Positions 60,657 through 64,000 of a stretch of DNA of 64,000 nt are shown here, piece after piece. Every line of letters starts with the position of its first letter. Position 1 is the stretch's first letter. Source of the DNA: Gemmatimonadota bacterium (lineage in GTDB: Bacteria; Gemmatimonadota; Gemmatimonadetes; Longimicrobiales; Gaopeijiaceae); NCBI GenBank assembly GCA_041390105.1, contig JAWKQO010000001.1:1242001-1306000 (forward strand). Reading direction: 5' to 3'. The position numbers and the translations under genes were made by a program. A model generated the notes under the pieces. It did not search any database and was not told the origin of the DNA. It saw nothing but the letters and a program-made list of their open reading frames with translations.

Positions 60657-61157
60657 CTACAGAGCGTCCACCGGACAGGTCAGGCCTTCGTACGGCAGCT
60701 CTACGCCAGCTTGATGGCATTCGGCGCACAGGCCGTACACCTCGAGTCGGTGGCGCGTGGGGCGGAACCCGAACTCCGCCTGCAACGTCTGTTCGATGCG
60801 TTGCATCTCGTGGCTCTGGAACTCGGTGACGTCCCCGCAGCCCAGGCAGATCAGATGCTCATGCTCGGGCTCGGCGGAAAGACGATGCTCGTAGCGCTTG
60901 AAGCCCTCCCCGAAATCGTGTTCGGCCACCAGCTTACTCTTCACGAGCAGGTCAAGCGTGCGGTAGATGGTCGCTTTGCCGATCCGCTTACCCCGATCGC
61001 GCAACCGGTGCTCGATCTCCTCGACCGAGAGATGCTCCTCCGACGTGAAGACCACCTGCGCCACGGCCTCACGCTGGTGGGTGATCGGCAAGCCCCGGTC
61101 CCTCAGGTAACGGCTGAACACGCGAACGAACGGCAGGGCGCGAGCCGATGAGCTCAC
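60657..61157 (-). CDS. fur: Fur-family metal-dependent regulator
   Basis: 166 residues. N-terminal winged helix (ITHQREAVAQVVF, KATIYRTLDLLVKSKLV recognition helix), then the metal domain with HEHLICLGCGDV (Cys104, Cys107) and GLCAECHQ (Cys144, Cys147), the structural zinc site. Fur, Zur and PerR cannot be separated by eye; the Fur box at feoAB in this window favours iron. GTG 61157 overlaps the stop of the upstream unknown gene. Confidence 0.88.
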   Translation of the reverse strand: MSSSARALPFVRVFSRYLRDRGLPITHQREAVAQVVFTSEEHLSVEEIEHRLRDRGKRIGKATIYRTLDLLVKSKLVAEHDFGEGFKRYEHRLSAEPEHEHLICLGCGDVTEFQSHEMQRIEQTLQAEFGFRPTRHRLEVYGLCAECHQAGVELPYEGLTCPVDAL

Positions 61158-61594
61158 GGTGCCTCCGCCACGAAGAGCGCGGGATCGAACTCGGCCAGCA
61201 GTGCCTCGTAGCGCTCGGGATCCCCCTCGATCTCGATTTCCCTGGGTGGCCCCAGGTTCATCTGCGAACGCGAAACCACACCGTCGATCACGTGGGGTAC
61301 ACGGTCGCTGGGTGACACTCCCTCTTCGAACATCTGCTGCTCGACAGTGAGTCCTTTCCCCGTGCGCTCGGCCACGTAGGTGACGGTGTGTAGCAGGCGG
61401 CGCTCCCCGTCCGCGAACACGGTCGCCACGAGCAGACCCCGTTCCCGGCGTCCCCGGATGAGCGGCGGGAAGATCCAGATACGATCGACGCTGTCGGCTC
61501 CGAGCCGATCGCGCAGCGTCACCAGGGTCCGCGGCAATGCTTCGGGCACGCCCGGATCGGCCTTGAGCGGGGGAGGAGGAGTCACCGTCTTCAT
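61154..61594 (-). CDS. protein of unknown function coupled to fur
   Basis: 146 residues, soluble, no signal peptide. Alternating beta-strands (VDRIWIFPPLIRGRRERGLLVATVFA, RRLLHTVTYVAERTGKG) suggest a compact alpha/beta domain; there are no Cys residues and no metal motif. GAAGGG just before ATG 61594. GTGA overlap means it is translated with the Fur-family regulator. I do not recognise the family. Confidence 0.7.
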   Translation of the reverse strand: MKTVTPPPPLKADPGVPEALPRTLVTLRDRLGADSVDRIWIFPPLIRGRRERGLLVATVFADGERRLLHTVTYVAERTGKGLTVEQQMFEEGVSPSDRVPHVIDGVVSRSQMNLGPPREIEIEGDPERYEALLAEFDPALFVAEAP

Positions 61595-61657
61595 CCCTTC
61601 AATGTAGCAGTCCTCGGCTCGGCCCGGCCACCGGGGTCACCCGCTCTGCGGGGAGGT

Positions 61658-62707
61658 CTAGGACCGGCTGAGGTCGATGCCGCCCCGCTCACCACGCATG
61701 CGGCGCACGGCTCGACGCGCCGCGTCCAGCACCGCTCCGCGCACCTCGTCGATGGAGCCGCGCACGAGGGCGCCGGACGCCTTGGCGTGACCACCCCCTC
61801 CAAACTGACGCGCCAGTGCATTGACGTTGACGCGGCCGCGGGAGCGGAACGAGATCTTGGTGTCCCCGCTCGTCGTGCTACGAAACAACAACCCCACCTC
61901 GGCCCCACGCACCGATCTCGGGTAGTCCACAAAGCCGTCCAGGTCCTCCGCCGAGGATCCGAAAGCCTCGTACGCTTCGTTGGGTACCGTCATCCACGCC
62001 ACCCCCGCATCCTCGTCGAACTCGAGCTCGACCAGCGACGCGGCCAACAGACGAAAGCGATCCATGGAGGACGAGCCGTAGACGCGCTCGTAGACCACCT
62101 CGGGGTGGACGCCACGCTCGATGAGCTCGCCCGCGATGCGATGCGCTGAGGGAGAGGCGTTGCTGAAGCGGAAGGACCCCGTATCCGTCATGATGGCGAC
62201 ATACAGCGCCTCCGCGATCTCCCGCGTGATCTCGGCGCCGTCGGCCAACAAGAGGTCGTATACGAGCTCGCCAGTGGCGCATGCGCTTTCGTCGCGCAGC
62301 GCCACCCCGGGAATGGGGGACTCTCCGGGCAAGTGATGGTCGACCACGGTCTTGGGCACATGGTCGGTCAGCGCCTTCACCCGCCCGATGCGGGGGATCT
62401 CTCCCGTATCCAGCACCACCAGCCGGCTTGCCGAGGCGGTGATCTCGGTGGCGCGTGCGCTACCGGGATCCACCGCGGCGTCGGGCTCAGGCAGCAGGAA
62501 GGAGAACGTATCCGGAAAGCGTGTGGGGTTGACGATCCAGCACTCGGCGCCGCGCGCGCGCAGCCAGGCGAGCACAGCGACCTCCGACCCGGCGCCGTCC
62601 CCGTCCGCATTGACGTGCGTGGTCAGCACCACCCGAGAGGCACTCTCGAGGCTGTGGATGACCTGCTCAATCGCCGGAAGACGTTCCGGCGGCGTCCGGT
62701 AGGGCAC
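61658..62707 (-). CDS. nrnA: DHH-family oligoribonuclease/pAp phosphatase (NrnA-like)
   Basis: Degrades short RNA oligonucleotides and 3'-phosphoadenosine 5'-phosphate. 349 residues from GTG 62707. THVNADGDGAGSE (Asp-x-Asp), LDTGEIPRIG, VVDHHLPGE (DHH) and MTDTGSFRF form the catalytic domain; the DHHA1 domain ends with QFGGGGHAKASGA. Complements RNase D in RNA turnover. Follows the PHP gene by 113 nt, a gap with no feature seen. Confidence 0.93.
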   Translation of the reverse strand: MPYRTPPERLPAIEQVIHSLESASRVVLTTHVNADGDGAGSEVAVLAWLRARGAECWIVNPTRFPDTFSFLLPEPDAAVDPGSARATEITASASRLVVLDTGEIPRIGRVKALTDHVPKTVVDHHLPGESPIPGVALRDESACATGELVYDLLLADGAEITREIAEALYVAIMTDTGSFRFSNASPSAHRIAGELIERGVHPEVVYERVYGSSSMDRFRLLAASLVELEFDEDAGVAWMTVPNEAYEAFGSSAEDLDGFVDYPRSVRGAEVGLLFRSTTSGDTKISFRSRGRVNVNALARQFGGGGHAKASGALVRGSIDEVRGAVLDAARRAVRRMRGERGGIDLSRS

Positions 62708-62820
62708 CGGATCCCACCCCTCCCCTCTCCCTGCGCTTCGACATGTCCCCGTGGAGCCCCAGGGTGCGGCTCGTCCACTGAGGACCCCGACCCCTGGGCC
62801 AGGTTCCCGGCGGACACCGG

Positions 62821-63480
62821 TCAGAACGGGAGTCGTTTTCGGACCTTGGCCCAGGTGGACGCGAGGTGGACGGCGGGAGACGCGGTACTCCCATGCACCT
62901 CCGCCTGGGTCAACGCCGTCAGCAGGTCGGCGGGACGGTTCAGGTGGAGGGGAACCTCGACCCAGCACCGCGCCACCTCGCCCAGCGTGTGCGCATCCGA
63001 CCCCGCGCCTCGAAGGAGGCGGTGGCGCTCCGCGACCCGCTCGGCGCGTGCATTGAGCTCGGGCGGACGTAGGCGCCCATTGTGGACTTCGATCACGTCC
63101 AGGAACGGAACCAGTCGCTCCACGTGGATGCCGCCCCCACCCTTCCCCCGCGCGAAGGGATGCGGGAGGTAGCTGATTCCGCCCTGGGCGCGTATGCGCT
63201 GACAGGTTTCCTCCGCGGGAGTTCCCTTGGGGATCACCTCGCTCAAATAGAGGCCGATCACGTCGATGCCCTCGGCCGTCTTGACCTCCTCACCGGCGAT
63301 CACACGGTCGGGGTGACGAGTCGCCATCTCGAGGGCGACGTCGAGGGCGTTGTGGTCGGTGATGGCGATGCGCCCGACGCCGCGAAGACGGGCGCGCTCC
63401 AGCACGGCCTCCGGATCGTTGAGGCAGTCGAAGGAGCCCTGCGTGTGCAGGTGCAGGTCGATGCGAAGCCGCTCGCTCAT
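62821..63480 (-). CDS. PHP-domain phosphoesterase
   Basis: 219 residues. Metal-binding motifs in order: DLHLHTQGSFD, IAITDHNAL, GEEVKTAEG, YLPHPFARG, VIEVHNGR and GSDAHTLGE. A stand-alone PHP protein of the TrpH/YciV type; members hydrolyse nucleoside 3',5'-bisphosphates or act as 5'-3' exonucleases. ATG 63480 overlaps the coaE stop (ATGA). Confidence 0.87.
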   Translation of the reverse strand: MSERLRIDLHLHTQGSFDCLNDPEAVLERARLRGVGRIAITDHNALDVALEMATRHPDRVIAGEEVKTAEGIDVIGLYLSEVIPKGTPAEETCQRIRAQGGISYLPHPFARGKGGGGIHVERLVPFLDVIEVHNGRLRPPELNARAERVAERHRLLRGAGSDAHTLGEVARCWVEVPLHLNRPADLLTALTQAEVHGSTASPAVHLASTWAKVRKRLPF

Positions 63481-64000
63481 CCGGCCTCACCACGCAACTG
63501 GCCCAGCACCTCGCGGGCGCGACTCCGGAGTTGAGTCAGGTCACCATCGTTCTCGATCACGTAGTCACTCCTTGCACGCTTCAACTCCGGATCCATCTGC
63601 GATGCCATGAGCTTGTCGGCGACCTCTGGATCCAAGCCGCGCCCCTCCAGGAGGCGAGCTCGCCGAACCTCGTCGGTGGCATCCACCAGCACCACGCGGT
63701 CGAAGTCGTCCTCCATCCCCGTCTCGAACAGGAGGGGAACCTCCGCAACCACCAGGCGCGCACGGGCGCGACGCTGTGCGTCCATCCACGCATCGCGAAG
63801 CGCCCGGATGCGGGGGTGGAGGATGGCTTCGAGGCGGGCGCGCTCGGCGTCGTTCCCGAACACCCGCGCGCGCATCCACTCGCGATCCAGAGACCCATCC
63901 GCGGAAAGCGCCTCCGGTCCGAACGCCTCGCGGATCGCGGCCAACCCCTCCGAGCCCGGCGCCGACGCGCGTCGGGCCAGCTCGTCGGCGCTGACCATGG
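63477..64000 (-). CDS. coaE: dephospho-CoA kinase, N-terminus beyond the window
   Basis: Last step of CoA synthesis. About 174 residues are visible; the P-loop (GLTGxxGSGKS) expected before SADELARR lies past the right edge, and the ATG at 63998 is probably internal. Seen here: DREWMRARVFGNDAERARLEAILHPRI, VVAEVPLLFETGMEDDFD, VVLVDAT and the LID-side RRARLLEGRG, QMDPELKRARSDYVIENDG. Coupled to the PHP gene downstream. Confidence 0.93.
   Translation of the reverse strand, partial: MVSADELARRASAPGSEGLAAIREAFGPEALSADGSLDREWMRARVFGNDAERARLEAILHPRIRALRDAWMDAQRRARARLVVAEVPLLFETGMEDDFDRVVLVDATDEVRRARLLEGRGLDPEVADKLMASQMDPELKRARSDYVIENDGDLTQLRSRAREVLGQLRGEAG

Overview
The window is a GC-rich bacterial chromosome segment, densely packed with housekeeping genes and free of recognisable insertion sequences, prophage or CRISPR arrays. 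The mix of a DUF5916 outer-membrane protein, an ADOP-type FtsX permease with its PadR regulator, secreted Ig-like repeat proteins, an adenosylcobalamin-type ribonucleotide reductase (NrdJ) and small secreted proteins resembling TonB-receptor plugs fits a diderm such as Gemmatimonadota. That assignment is inference from gene content; no rRNA or phylogenetic marker was compared.

Layout. 1-11586: one long minus-strand series, pyk - PhnP-like hydrolase - pgi - ytxH-like - yihY - L,D-transpeptidase - smpB - amidase - pyrD - pyrF - small secreted protein - cysS, ending in four tRNAs (Thr-TGT, Tyr-GTA, Gly-TCC, Thr-GGT). Most internal junctions are 4-nt GTGA/ATGA overlaps. 11740-20822: RNase D, DksA-like protein, fabH with a PP2C phosphatase, a Cys-rich YggX, a GT39-like membrane protein, ornithine aminotransferase, nitrilase and an M28/glutaminyl-cyclase-like lipoprotein. 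21035-23627: three tandem paralogues of a secreted CarboxypepD_reg plus plug-like protein with a shared hydrophobic C-terminal tail and no beta-barrel. 23639-30630: an exported fumarylacetoacetase-fold protein, a TMTC-like glycosyltransferase, speA, and feoAB behind a Fur-box promoter. 30661-37747: DUF5916 protein, half-size EamA transporter, lipoprotein amidohydrolase, and an Ig-repeat lipoprotein ending in a leishmanolysin-like protease. 37896-44951: nrdJ with an elaborate upstream region, a small membrane protein, and a large fusion of gluzincin, propeller and barrel. 44906-50719: GT39-like enzyme, anmK-murQ (anhydro-MurNAc recycling) and gamma-glutamyltransferase. 50738-64000: ADOP/PadR, glycine-zipper lipoprotein, ABC exporter, acetyltransferase, ccdA, cardiolipin synthase, speB, fur, an unknown gene coupled to fur, nrnA, a PHP phosphoesterase and a truncated coaE.

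How the parts connect. speA and speB together give arginine -> agmatine -> putrescine. A Fur-family gene lies in the same window as a Fur-box-controlled feoAB. murQ-anmK, the amidase and the L,D-transpeptidase all concern peptidoglycan turnover. Three polytopic glycosyltransferase-like proteins and many lipoproteins point to an elaborate cell envelope. The least explained elements are the three tandem plug-like proteins, the protease-propeller-barrel fusion, and the cluster of DnaA-box-like repeats and a palindrome before nrdJ.
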